NCBI RefSeq assembly: GCF_905171775.1
Contig: NC_053492.1
Span: forward strand, 276,974,938-277,038,937
DNA length: 64,000 bases
Direction: 5' to 3'
Source of the DNA: Rana temporaria
Lineage: Eukaryota > Chordata > Amphibia > Anura > Ranidae
Shown: positions 12,656 to 23,286 of the stretch, in pieces
Layout of the letters: every line of letters begins with the position of its first letter
Position numbering within the stretch: position 1 is the first letter of the stretch
Translations under genes and position numbers: made by a program
Notes under the pieces: generated by a model
What the model saw: only the letters and a program-made list of their open reading frames with translations
Told to the model about the DNA's origin: nothing
The model's database searches: none

Positions 12656-13132
12656 AAAAAACCCGGATGAAAAAATTAAAAGTTAAAAAGAGCAGCCAAG
12701 AAAACTAATAATTCAGCAGCGGGACACCAGGAAGTGACAATCAGTGCTGGAATGGAAGGGGTTAAATTAAACTGCAGCTTACCGTCCAAAACAATGTAAT
12801 CAGTTTAGTGGATACTGGGGTGGTGGACAATTAGATACCGGCAAGCAATGAGAGAGAGCCAGTGTGGATAAACACCAGCAAGCCAATCTAAGAAAGATAT
12901 GGTATCAAACGATTGATTGTAATGATCTTAAATAATAGAATGGCACAGGAGTAGTTGATACAGGATCAGTATAAATAATATGTGCTTACCACAGAATGTG
13001 TAGTGTCAGTCAATCCCCAGGGAGAGCACCGTGCATCTCACCTAAGCCGCTCGTGGAGCAGCTTAAATGAGGAATCCCAAGACACGTCATACGTCACATG
13101 AGCGTGACGCAGACGTTTAATTTTATTTATCA

Positions 13133-14212
13133 TTGTGGAGATCCATTTTCTGTATTTTTCTTTATGATGGGAGTGACCCTTTAGTCGAGATAGATATCAT
13201 GGAAGTTCTTGGCACTGACTGGACATGTTTTATGACTACCATCCAAACCTCTACTCTTAATACTCACAAAATAGATGACGACCTTAAAGTATATTTCGGG
13301 AAGATTTTTGCTTTTTTGAAACGCAAATCCCACTTACACTGGCACATCGAATATTTCAGGCGTTACTTATTGGATAACATTTGTCCTATTGGACTACGCA
13401 TCCAAATCTTCCCCACCATCAAGGAACCTTCACCTGATTTCAAAAAGAATTGGGAAACCACCCTATTGGGGTGTAGTACTGATCTAATGAAATCATTGGT
13501 GATTCAGTACACCTCAGATATGACTTTACTTGACATGGAAATTAATAATCTTAACAGTCAATTCCAGCATCTGATCGGCAATACCATATACACCGACAAA
13601 TGGAAGGAATTAAAAACTCGCTTAGAGACACTCAACAGAGACATCATAGTGAGTAAACAAACAAAATTCAACAAAGACAAATCAGCATATGCAGATGGCT
13701 ATGCATACAAATGGTCTACTAATCAGAGCAATAGGAGGGGTAACAGACGCGTTCAGCATCTTGGTAATTCCAACACTGAAGTGGAATCCGACTCCTCTAT
13801 TTCCTCTTTAACTTCCCAACAAAGTGGAACAAGACCTCCCACTACTTCCAAAGGCACTAAATCCGCCCGAAAAAGGCTGAGATATGGAGGGACTACCCCC
13901 CCACCCTTACCAGCTAAAAAGGATAGACAAACTGCTAAGGCAACAAAGACACGGGTACCAACTGCACGGGATCTTGTGGACACCAACCTGTCTACTGACA
14001 ACTTGGGTAGATCCACATCCCTACATGGAGCAATACCTAAAGTCCTTAACTCATCTTTGATGACCAACAAATACACAAAGATCAATGATGAGGCCATTTT
14101 TTTAGACCTGAAGAAGCAGCAGGGAAACCTAGATACATTTGTTCTAAAATCAATGCCAAACCTACTGCCCCCATTACAACCAACTCCTCTGAAAATACCA
14201 GCCTTAACATAA
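13133..14212 (+). pseudogene. Penelope-like element ORF, N-terminal region
   Basis: A 359-codon open frame begins at a TTG; the first ATG in frame is at 13199. The N-terminal 200 residues contain a segment (about residues 80-110) with KSHLHWHIEYFRRYL and GLRIQIFP that resembles the N-terminal extension of vertebrate Penelope-like proteins. Residues 200-350 are Ser/Thr/Pro- and Lys/Arg-rich and look disordered. It ends with a TAA at 14210-14212, but the next frame is already open upstream of that stop. One net frame change would therefore fuse it to the RT ORF. The function of this region is not established; it may bind nucleic acid or form coiled coils. Confidence 0.65.
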
Positions 14213-14217
14213 TTAAT

Positions 14218-15444
14218 TTGACCTCATTAATATTATCCGAGGATCAATCCTCAGTATTACAGCTTGGCTTAGGTTTTTGTCCTCTTGATTCTTTGAAGAT
14301 AACACATACTATCAAAGACCTTTATTTATTTGCTCGCAACCTGACATATAAGTTTATTTTTGATAGAGACCGTGGCCTAATTAATTTAGAGCGTGAATTA
14401 GCGGAGAGAACCAAACAGTTCACTATGAACGAATTGCGTGCCCTCCGAGACTTAATGCTCTTATATGACGAGAGTAACCCTGATGATACCGATCCAGTAT
14501 CGACTGTTGTAGATGATCCAATTGTATCCATTCCAACTACTAGACCCCCACGCAAACTCTTTCGTCTCCCTTCTAGGAGATTTCCTGACCTTATGACCTG
14601 CCCATCAATTTGGTCGTTTGTACAGGCTACAATCCGAGATCTCAAAAGACAGGAATGGCATACAATATCTCCTAATTTAACCGTTAGACAGACCAAAGCC
14701 CTCAAATCTCTGCAGAAATGTACCGATACTGTAATCAAGCAATCGGACAAAGGTGGAAATATTGTACTCATGACACATGAATTTTATCAAAACATGTGCT
14801 ATTCAATATTAAACAACACCGACTGGTACAGTCGGATCCCCTCCACCTTTGTTTCTAACTTTACTACAGAACTCAGATCTCTCTGTACAGATGCCTATTT
14901 TTTAGGATTGATTGATAAGGATACTTTAGAATACTTGATCCCCAAATTTCCCCGGTTAACCACTTTTTATTCCTTGCCCAAAATGCATAAAAACGTAAAA
15001 AAAAACCCCGGCCGACCTATTGTGTCCGGCATGGGATCTCTTACAGACAACGCTAGTAAATTTGTAGATGCCTTCCTTATGCCCCATGTCACGAGTCTTC
15101 CATCATACATTCGTGACACCTCTGACCTTTTGAAACATATCGAGGGGACCCAAGTCCCTCCTGACGCCCTGCTCGTGGCCCTGGATGTCGAGGCCTTATA
15201 CTCGAGCATCCCCCACGAGCAGGGTGTCAGAATGGCCGGGTCCTTTTTATATGAACAGGAAAACACCTCATGGTCCCTGGTTAAATTTATTTTACAGCTA
15301 TTATCATTTATCCTAACAAAAAATTATTTCACGTTCAACGACGAATTATTTTTGCAAAACCAGGGCGTAGCGATGGGCACATCCTGCGCCCCATGCCTAT
15401 GCCAATTTATATCTTGGCGGCTGGGAACGCTCATTACACGCTAA
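14218..15444 (+). pseudogene. Penelope-like reverse transcriptase, palm N-half
   Basis: This 408-codon frame holds RT motifs in order. GRPIVSG is near residue 265. Motif A, LVALDVEALYSSIP, has its catalytic Asp codon at 15184-15186. Motif B, QGVAMGTSCAP, starts at 15361. Telomerase-like and Penelope-like RTs share this arrangement, and the enzyme would copy element RNA at a nicked target. Just after motif B (15394-15397) the frame is lost. The expected continuation (ANLYLGGWE) is in another frame from about 15398 until a stop near 15500. The annotated start is a TTG and is only the first start-like codon; the frame is open further upstream. Confidence 0.85.
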
Positions 15445-15494
15445 CGACACCTTTCGATTTTTGGATCAGGTTTTACTTTGGTATAGATTTATAG

Positions 15495-16616
15495 ATTTAT
15501 AGATTTATAGATGATTTGTTTATTATCTGGACCGGTACTTCTGAGTCCTTATTAGAATTTGTACGTCTACTTAATGTAAATGAATTTAACCTTAGATTTA
15601 CCGTCGAATTTGATGACACTCGGGTCCCATTCCTTGACCTGACTGTCATCAAACAAAATGACGGTATTCTACATACGGACTTGTACCGTAAACCTACGGC
15701 CGGAAATACCTTATTGTTCGCTACCAGTGCTCACCCTAAGCCATTAATTAGAAGTATTCCTTTTGCCCAATATTTAAGACTACGCAGGAATTGCACACTA
15801 CCCAGCGATTTAAAAAAACAAGCAGACGCACTAAGGTTGCGCCTACTTGACTGTGGCTATGCCCGGACAAATCTCAAAAAAGCCTACAATAGGGCCTGCT
15901 CTCGCTCTAGGAATTCATTGTTATACGACACACTTAAACAGAGAAATACAACCACCCCAGTTAACAATTCTGTACGTTTTATCACTACTTATTCAGCTCA
16001 TCACAATGTCTTACGTGATATCCTCAATAGACATTGGCATATTCTCACGGATGACAATACCTTGTCCAAACATGTGAAAGTACATCCTGAAATGGTCTAC
16101 CGCCGTGCATCCTCACTGCGAGACCGACTTACCCAGAGTCATTATACACAAGAACGCTCATCCCCTCCAGCACTCAGGGGAACATATCAATGCGGCAATT
16201 GCCCGTGTTGCCCGTGGGTACTGGAGGGTAAACGATTTATTTTACCTAATAATGAAGTTTTTTCTCCTTCCTTTTACACTGATTGTGGTACCAAGGGTGT
16301 GGTTTATTTAATGGTGTGCAACTGTAATGCTTTTTATGTTGGAAAAACAATCAGAGAATTCCGCCAACGTATTGGTGACCACCTGTACGACACAAGAGTG
16401 GGTAAACTGACTACTATTGGACGTCATATAGGACTTTATCATAGGTATGACTCGACAGTGATACGCTTCCTTATATTGGAGGTCATTCCACCGCATCCAC
16501 GTGGTGGCGATTGGGACAAATCTATTCTCCAAAAGGAATGTTTATGGATAGAACATTTGAACGCTATGACTTATCCAGGTTTGAATGAGGTCAATTCATA
16601 CAAGTCCTTCATATAG
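15495..16616 (+). pseudogene. Penelope-like RT catalytic end, linker and GIY-YIG endonuclease
   Basis: The frame opens within an ATAGATTT tandem repeat and immediately encodes the catalytic YRFIDDLF motif (15498-15521). The RT thumb follows. Next is a Cys-rich linker with QCGNCPCC (about 16188-16211), then a GIY-YIG domain: VVYLM near 16299, FYVGKT, a downstream R-x-x-R-I and a late ECLWIEHLN with the probable metal-binding Glu. GIY-YIG nucleases make the target-site nick in EN+ Penelope-like elements. The C-terminus ends naturally at a TAG at 16614-16616. Everything from the catalytic motif to the end is open, so damage is confined to the junctions upstream. Confidence 0.85.
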
Positions 16617-17201
16617 GGGGGACTTTGATGGATTGACTATTCATTCACCTACAATCAATTTCAACCTGATATGCTTGATTGTTCCACCATAATGTTACTA
16701 TCATCCAAACAAACCCTTTTTGTCCCCCTGCAACTCTTCCTAATTATAAATATTATTTCTGTCTGTATTTCTACCCCCTCTAATGTCATCACTACATTAT
16801 AGATGCCTGTTACATCTCAATTGAATCTTCTCGTTTTGATTGTCTTTTCCCTGATTTTTGAACTATTACTGTTTAATGACTCCACAATTTAATGTATTGC
16901 AGGTATATCCCCCTGTATATATTTATAATGATAACGTTTGTGATACCTACACATCAATGTTTACATTGTAATTTTCCTGTGTACGCCTCAGTGCTGTGCC
17001 TTGTCAGCTTAGGACCTTGTCATGTGATCGGGCCGGCCGCGGCCTCGCCCCCTCTTTCTGATTGGCGCACGCTGGACCCTTCAGACCACGGGCTCCAATC
17101 GGAGCCTGCTGTTTGCAGCATCGAACCCGGCCTCTGGCCATTGGGTGTCATGTCTGCAAGGCCGCACATTGACCAATGCGCGGCCGTCTGAACGGTGAGT
17201 C
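16617..17201 (+). other. 3' untranslated body of the Penelope-like element
   Basis: Between the nuclease stop codon and the right terminal repeat lies non-coding DNA, AT-rich at first. A GC-rich stretch at about 17025-17195 follows and leads into the right arm. No further ORF of note. Confidence 0.6.
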
Positions 17202-17689
17202 ACGTCTGCGTCACGCCCATGTGACGTATGACGTGTCTTGGGATTCCTCATTTAAGCTGCTTAGGTGAGATGCACGGTGCTCTCCCTGGGGATTGACTGA
17301 CGCTACACATTCTGTGGTAAGCACATATTATTTATACTGACCCTGTATCAACTACTCCTGTGCCATTCTATTATTTAAGATCATTACAATCAATCGTTTG
17401 ATACCATATCTTTCTTAGATTGGCTTGCTGGTGTTTATCCACACTGGCTCTCTCTCATTGCTTGCTGGTATCTAATTGTCCACCACCCCAGTATCCACTA
17501 AACTGATTACATTGTTTTGGACGGTAAGCTGCAGTTTAATTTAACCCCTTCCATTCCAGCACTGATTGTCACTTCCTGGTGTCCCGCTGCTGAATTATTA
17601 GTTTTCTTGGCTGCTCTTTTTAACTTTAAATTTTTTCATCCGGGTATTTTTGATTTTCACCATTCACTACCTCACTACTAAACCTCCCC

Positions 17690-18260
17690 CTCCCCTTCTC
17701 TTTTTCCCCCCTGTTTTTAACCCATTTCCTTCCCCCCCCCTCCCTTCTCATTCCTTCCCCACTTTCTACCAATCCCCTTCTCTCCTTTTTCCCCCCCACC
17801 CCCCTTCTCCCGCCTTCCTTCCCCCCCCCCCCCCCCTTTTTTTCTCCCCCCTTTCCCTTCCCCTTTTTTCTTTTTTTCTTTTTTCCCCCTTTTTCCCTTT
17901 TCATGGCATTTTGATCAAGCTTTCTCTACTTTTTCTATTCCAAATTCTTGTCCTCCCCTGTCTTACTTTCCCACCTTCCCCTTTTTTCTCCCCTCCCCTC
18001 CACTCCTTCTTTTCCCTCTTGTTTTTCTTTCTTCTTCTTCTCCTTACCTTCCCTCTCTTTCCCTTCCCCACTTCATTTTTGATCACACCTCTTTTCCCTC
18101 ACTTTTTCACCCTCCCTCCTCCCCCCCCCCTTTTTTGTTATTTTCCCCTCTTTCTTTTTTCCCCACTTCCTACTTTCTTTCCTTTTCTCTTTCCTCCGTT
18201 CCTTCGTTTTCGTTGTTTTTTCCTCTTTTCCTTACTCCCATTCCCCTCCTCCCCCCTTCC
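17690..18260. repeat. Pyrimidine-rich tract (C/T) in right arm
   Basis: Mirror of the purine tract at 12000-12655. It contains C runs of up to about 16 (near 17820). The 234-codon ORF over it is compositional. Confidence 0.9.
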
Positions 18261-18530
18261 TGCACAACCGTCCCCCAATACATTTAGTATTAGGAATAAC
18301 CTATTAACCTTTTCTATCAGAGCCCGTTTTTACTATCCCCCACGTGCGCCCTAGGGGGCCACTGCCCAAGCCAATCCACGACCACTTTGGCAAATCAAGG
18401 GGAGTAGTCTTTGACTCTCCTACAAGACGCAACACTGAGCTTATGAAATTTCTTTATTAAATTATTGTATACAATTGCTTGTTATTTTTTCCATGTTGTT
18501 CATATCTTACATATGTACCCTATAGACATT

Positions 18531-18571
18531 TCTCCTGAAGAAGCAGTTTTATACTGCGAAACCGGTCGAGA
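18531..18571 (+). ncRNA. Hammerhead-ribozyme-like motif in terminal repeat
   Basis: The order is TCTC (helix I), CTGAAGA (18535-18541), one extra A, GCAG/CTGC helix II with an A/T loop, GAAA (18558-18561), C-CG-G helix III, the cleavage triplet GTC (18565-18567), and GAGA closing helix I. All invariant hammerhead core positions are present; the single A between the core and helix II is non-canonical. Penelope-like elements are known to carry hammerhead ribozymes in their terminal repeats, with short helix III, as here. Predicted cleavage is after 18567. Activity is untested. Confidence 0.65.
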
Positions 18572-18839
18572 CCACGACTCCACCGATTAGAAAAAACGGT
18601 CCTGTGATCGATCTGATTTGTGGGGTCTGTCCCAATTGTTCTGCCTTTTTGTATAATTTGTATTATTACAATTGTTAAATACATTTTTATATATATTTTA
18701 TACAGCTGCATACTAGTGCCTTTAAAGTCCCAAACAAACCTCCCTCTCCTCTTCTCTTGATCTATGGTCAATCAATCAGGCCCCAAGCAGCCTTGGTTTG
18801 AGTTCACTGATCAAGATACACCTACTACATCTTGACAGC

Positions 18840-19151
18840 CAAAACTCCATTTAATGGGTAAAGGGCTTTGTCTTCCGGCAACTGAAGCCTAGGAAAAAAA
18901 GAATACAAACAATGTCCTGATTGAGATGAAACAGAAAACGTATTTTTAGCAAAAAAAAAAAATGCCCATCCTGACACCCTTCTTGACATAGTACTAGTAA
19001 CCAAGAACACAACCTTCCAGGGAAGAATAACTAATGGAAGGCCCTGAATCAGGTCAAAAGTTGGTCTCTGTAAAACTGAAATCTGATGGGCACAAAGGTG
19101 ACCTGATGATACCTTGAACAGGAGTAGTGGCACAATTACTGCCATTAACAA
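18840..19151 (-). pseudogene. DIRS tyrosine recombinase, N-terminal fragment
   Basis: The minus-strand frame contains a segment reading KVSSGHLCAHQISVLQRPTF followed by an LIQGLPLVILP block. It resembles the core-binding part of DIRS recombinases, where the usual motif is an L-S-V-L-F-Q-R-P stretch followed by an F-Q-G. The frame runs into the Penelope insertion site. The C-terminal half of the gene is at 11020-11283. Confidence 0.5.
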
Positions 19152-19618
19152 ATAGGTGACAACAGAGATGCCCTTTTTTGTGGATTTACCAAAGACAGAG
19201 AAGCAATTTGGCTTTGAAAATAGCCAAGGTTTAAAACTGTGCCTTAATCGTACCCAGGGCCAGCATCAAATCTACTCCAGATTGGAGGAAAGCCAAAATC
19301 CAGGCCCACAAATACTTGCAAGTATGCAGATTCCTAGCTTCACACCATACCACATACGATTTTCAGGTCCTTTGGTAAATTAGCCTAGTCTTCTTGGTCT
19401 TCAAGAGTGTGGGAATGACTGTCTCTGACACCACCCTATCCTTCAGAATTCAAGCTTCAACAGCCATGTCTTTCAATCCAGCAACCATAAAGAAGGATGT
19501 ACTATTGGACTTTGGGCCCTAAAGTCTTCCTGAGCTAGAAGAGGCCAGAAAACACCCTCTAACACATCTACTATGTCTGAAAACTATGTTCTTTTGGGCA
19601 AAGGCAATGTTCTTAGAA

Positions 19619-20071
19619 TCATCTATATAACTTCCCACTGAATTCTGCATAACAGGTGTGGAAGAAATTATATAGGAGAAAAGGCCATACATTCAGAGAG
19701 AACTGGCCCCCTAGCATCACCAGGGCATCTATTGCAATCCCAGAGGATCCCTGATCCTGGAGACAAACTTGTCCAGCCTTGCATTGAACCTGGATGCTAT
19801 CAGATCCACATGCATCTTGCCCCATTGTCAGCATAGTGCTCTGAAAACCTCCAGACTGGAGACTATTGCAATCTCTTGCCAGCCAATTCTCTATCCCTGG
19901 GATGTAAACTGTAGAAAGAGCAGGGACATGGAGTTCCACCCAGGACTGGATGAGATGTATCTCTACCTGAAAAGTACAGCTCCTGGTACCTCCCTGGTGA
20001 TTGCTACACACAACAGCCACAGCACCCTTCGACTGGGCCTCTACCATGATTCTCCTCTGGTTGAGGTCCAA
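19619..20071 (-). pseudogene. DIRS RNase H-like region
   Basis: The 150-codon minus-strand frame includes VYIPGIENWLARDCNSLQ, resembling the H-V-P-G-x-x-N-x-x-A-D-x-L-S-R motif at the end of the retroelement RNase H domain. A later IAIDALVMLGGQFSL resembles the conserved D-A-L-V-x-P-W-x-x-F segment between RNase H and the recombinase in vertebrate DIRS elements. Key residues are altered (the AD-LSR motif is degraded), so it is a relic. Confidence 0.6.
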
Positions 20072-20465
20072 GCAGATTGCTTAAAGTTCCAGATTGCTAA
20101 TGGGTAAATTATCTTCCCATGTGAACCAGGTCCTCAGCACTAACCGGTAACTGAGGGAAGATATCTGATCTCTCAGAGCCACAGGAGGAGGATGAAGAAG
20201 TAAAACTATCCATGTCCTTCAGGAACCCCAGATACTCCAACCTCTGAATTACCTCCTATTACTGGTGTGGTAAAGCATTGGAACCAATGCTGACTTCTGG
20301 AAATTTGAGAACCCTCCCAACCTCAAAATGCCTAAAACCCCTAATGAGGATTAAGGCCAGAACATGTAAGTAGGTATCCTTAATGCCCATTGATGTTAGG
20401 AGAATCCCCTGGCTGGAGCAAAGCCACTGGACACTTCTGTATTTTGAGAAATTTGTTGAGGCTTT

Positions 20466-20872
20466 TCAAATCCAAAATTGGATGATTGTTTCCATTTGGC
20501 CTGGAACCATAAACAGGTATGGATAAAAGCTGAGGACCCTGTCCAGTCCTGGATGTGGCACAATTACTTCCATGAGCAAGCAGGTGACAAGGGAGGTGCC
20601 TTTTTTTGTGAATTCATGGGAACATCTGCAAATGCCTGCAACATCCCCCCACCTGAGTGGAAACACCTCTTAATAGAGAGGGAGACCTGGAATCTGACAT
20701 TTTCTGCCTTCAAGAACCAAGTTCTCTTGTGGAACTGGGGTGAAGCTTCTCTCTGGAGGATGAGCCCTGAGTGTGAAGAAAGGATTTCCTCAAGGAAAGA
20801 TTTTACAGGATAACCCTGCTGACCAGTACCTTGAGCAAAGTGCCCTCTGCATGTGAATGGACAAAGTCTCAA
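20466..20872 (-). pseudogene. DIRS reverse transcriptase fragment
   Basis: Two overlapping minus-strand frames contain remnants of RT fingers and palm. Just downstream of 20490 a short P-N-G-N-x-x-P-I-L-D-L-K-S-L-N-K-F stretch is readable with a frame change. This matches the R-P-x-x-D-L-x-x-L-N block that begins DIRS RT domains. Catalytic motif C is not recognisable. Confidence 0.5.
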
Positions 20873-21008
20873 GCGTCAAATCTGCTGAGTGGAATCCTTC
20901 AGTGCATCCATAGTAAAACAGAGCGCCCAAGATAACTCTTCTAAGTTTTCATTTGTCACTCACATCATTAGTGTTATCCAAGTTCCTAGACAGGTGCTAC
21001 ATGCGTTC

Positions 21009-21414
21009 TTAAAGAAGTTGTAAACTTAAAAAAAAACCTGCAAGACAAGGGCATAATGAGCTAGTATGCATCGCATTGCATAAAATACTCAAAAGCCTTC
21101 CAGCTGTGCCCACACACCGCTGAGACGGCTGACCTACGGGTTTGCAGGCTCCAGTGCTTCGAGTGGCCAGAGTCGTGGTGATGCCACTCGCACAGGTGCA
21201 CAGGAGCAGCCGTTCACAGCACAAGGCTCAGAAGGAACGGCATTCATGGCTGTTTCTTCAGAGCGCATGCGCCAGTGATGTCGCTGGTTGCATGCAATGT
21301 AAATATTGCCTAAACGGTACACGTTTAGGAGATATTTACACTACCTATAGATAAGCCTTATTATAGGCTTACCTATAGGTAAATGTCAGCAGAGGAAATT
21401 GACTTTCTCTTTAA
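21009..21414. mobile_element. TTAA-flanked MITE (AAAGAARTTGT ends)
   Basis: TTAA at 21009-21012 and 21411-21414 bounds ends AAAGAAGTTGTAAAC and TTGACTTTCTCTTT, which are imperfect inverted repeats. A short palindromic cluster of CCTATAGGTAAGCC-type sequence lies near 21340-21385. Non-coding; same target-site class as the other TTAA elements. Confidence 0.65.
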
Positions 21415-22962
21415 GACTCTGACAGACACTAAAATTATGCTACTGCTGGCTATGTGGCAGCTCTATTCAAATAAAGAGGCCTTCCGCAATGTTTCCAATC
21501 TTTATTTGCTGGATCCTTGAAGATGGTAACATCATCCACAGGACATGTCACTCTTGTTAAGATAGAAAAACAGCTGCCTCAATTGAGGGCATACTCCCCC
21601 TCTAAAACAAATTCTTACTCCATAGGATACATCTGAGCAAACCCTTTTAGGTGGAACAAATACCTTGTTAGTTTGAGCCCCTTCCACAAACATCACTTTC
21701 TCTTATTGAGTGTGAAAGAGAAATTACTGGGAAGTTTGTAGAGGCCACCATGAACCCAAATGTGCCTTCAGGGACTCTGATTCAGGAAGTGGTAAATGTA
21801 ATCACTGGGAATCATCCCAGATAGTGATGTCAAACCCTTGAACCTGAGGTTCCTTAGACTCATGCGACTCATATGTGGAAAATTCCCCCTTTTATGTCCA
21901 GTTTAGCAATATTCACTATCTCCCCATCATCCACACAGTCCTTTTCCAAAAAGGAACAGGTGAAAGAAAGGGAACCTGTTTCTTAGTACCTCGCCCCACA
22001 GAGGCGAAAACATTGGAGAGCCCATTCTCTAAACTCGCCAAGCAGCTGACAAATCCTCCTTCGTAACACATGTAGTTTTAGCTACAAGACCAGATAGGCA
22101 TAACGGATAAGACTCTTTTTAAACCCCTTTCAGGAAAAAACGCATCAGCAGGGCTATGTCTAGTGTCCCTGTGAGCTGATGGTGACAGTTGCATGCTTCC
22201 CCCTGCCATGCTTCCTCTTTTTAGGAGACATCAGCCTGCAAAGAAGAGTAACAGGACATGTGTCTAGAAAAGACAGCCCCACTCAACTTAAAAGGCTATT
22301 TATGCAAGAAGCAATATGGCATCATCAGGGCAACCCTAGCTGCTAGTGCCAATTCCCCAGGCAATAACTCACATAACCCACAAGCTGCCCTGAGCCTGCC
22401 TTGTGTCTCTGTGTGCCTCCTCCAGTACTTCAACGTGCCCTGTATTGCACCTGTCACCATGTTAGGGCAAAAAAATGCTCATATTTAAAAATAAAGATGG
22501 CCACTCCATTCTGCGCCCTCACATGCACACATGCACCGAGGAGGATTTGTTTGCCTCCAACAAAATGGCTGTCTGTTGCTCAGCCTCCGTACCTATGATG
22601 CTACCAGACAATCGTGCATGCTTGGCCAACACCAACAGGGAAGACGATGGCACAGCTGTGGGGAGGCTTTTAACAGATCAAAAGATCAAACTTGCCTTCC
22701 TGTCACCAGGAAGCACAATAACAGTCTACACCCAGTGGACACAGGCTGCCTATAGCATACACCTCCTAGAGGAGAAAAGAGAAAGGGCACACATATACAA
22801 CTGGAGGACACACATCAAGCTATAGCCAGCAAAACAGTGAATAGAGAAGCTCAAACACAATTGCCCCTAGTGGAGGAAATTGGAAAAATTTAAAATCAGC
22901 ATTAAAATAGATACCAAAACTGGTTTACAGGGACCTACCAATCTGGTCGCAGAATCTGTCTG
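21415..22962. other. Unassigned DNA, probably 5' part of the DIRS-like element
   Basis: Overlapping short ORFs on the plus strand have no recognisable domain. The segment lies upstream of the RT relic on the minus strand, where gag and the 5' terminal repeat of a DIRS element would be expected, but I see no diagnostic motif. Confidence 0.3.
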
Positions 22963-22976
22963 GGAAGACCAAGATT

Positions 22977-23286
22977 TTTTTTTTTTTCAATTTCTTTATT
23001 TTCATTTTTTCCAACAATTTTCACATCATCTTTACAGAGCCTATATATTGTTATTAATAATTATAATTCAAAATCCAAAAGGTCGGTACATAATTAAATA
23101 TATTTTCCCACCATCTTATTCTTTACGTGCCTTTCAAACAGGCAAACAGTGGTTAGGGTCAGAGGATTCTATGCATCACACATTGTGAATTCCCATTCTC
23201 TAAGGAATAAAAAAAACTAAAAACGAAGAAGGAAAAGAAGAGAAGAGAAGAACCAGGGATGTAGAAGGGCATATAAAGAGCATCTT
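22977..23286 (-). mobile_element. Retroposed insert (5'-truncated LINE-like) with 14-bp TSD
   Basis: GGAAGACCAAGATT occurs at 22963-22976 and 23287-23300, directly flanking a 310-bp insert that begins with a poly-T run, that is, a 3' poly-A tail on the minus strand. Long TSD plus A-tail is the signature of L1-type target-primed reverse transcription. No tRNA-like head is visible, so a truncated LINE 3' end is more likely than a SINE. The family is not identified. Confidence 0.7.

Larger units (their letters stand above)
11470..13116. repeat. Left terminal (inverted) repeat of the Penelope-like element
   Basis: This 1.65-kb segment is the reverse complement of 17202-18828. It starts GTAGTAGGTGTATCTTG and ends GACGCAGACGT. 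It holds a minus-strand hammerhead-like motif (11727-11767) and a purine tract of about 650 bp (12000-12655). Inter-arm differences are few: some indels in homopolymer runs and a few substitutions. Confidence 0.9.
11398..18825 (+). mobile_element. Penelope-like retroelement with inverted terminal repeats
   Basis: A 14-bp direct duplication, TACATCTTGACAGC, flanks the insert at 11384-11397 and 18826-18839. Both copies lie in the DIRS recombinase sequence, which shows where the element landed. The element has a 5' unique tail (11398-11469), a left repeat (11470-13116), a coding body (about 13130-16616), a 3' untranslated part and a right repeat (17202-18828) that is the reverse complement of the left. 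The coding body encodes an N-terminal region, reverse transcriptase and a C-terminal GIY-YIG nuclease, the defining layout of EN+ Penelope-like elements (Neptune- or Penelope-type). Terminal repeats in inverted orientation are known in this group. The body has frameshifts, so this copy is inactive. Confidence 0.85.
17202..18828. repeat. Right terminal (inverted) repeat of the Penelope-like element
   Basis: Reverse complement of 11470-13116. The last three bases overlap the right copy of the 14-bp target duplication. It contains the plus-strand hammerhead-like motif at 18531-18571 and the pyrimidine tract. Confidence 0.9.
10730..22900 (-). mobile_element. Decayed DIRS-like retrotransposon interrupted by a Penelope-like element
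   Basis: On the minus strand, recognisable DIRS domains occur in the expected order: reverse transcriptase (20872-20466), RNase H-like (20071-19619), tyrosine recombinase N-part (19151-18840) and recombinase C-part (11283-11020). The last two are separated by the 7.4-kb Penelope-like insertion at 11398-18825. The region 10738-10960 probably includes the 3' terminal repeat. It carries a TGGGACACAG-type repeat and a GTAAGTAC-containing segment that I associate with frog DIRS ends from memory. The 5' boundary (toward 22.9 kb) is uncertain. All domains carry stops or frameshifts. Confidence 0.65.

Noticed and set aside
11991..12656. 221-codon Pro/Ser/Phe-rich ORF on the minus strand, and its mirror at 17650-18354
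   Set aside because: Purely compositional: the purine/pyrimidine tract of the Penelope repeats lacks stop codons on the pyrimidine strand.
19156..20813. Plus-strand ORFs overlapping the DIRS relic
   Set aside because: They are antisense shadows of the minus-strand DIRS frames and have no motif of their own.
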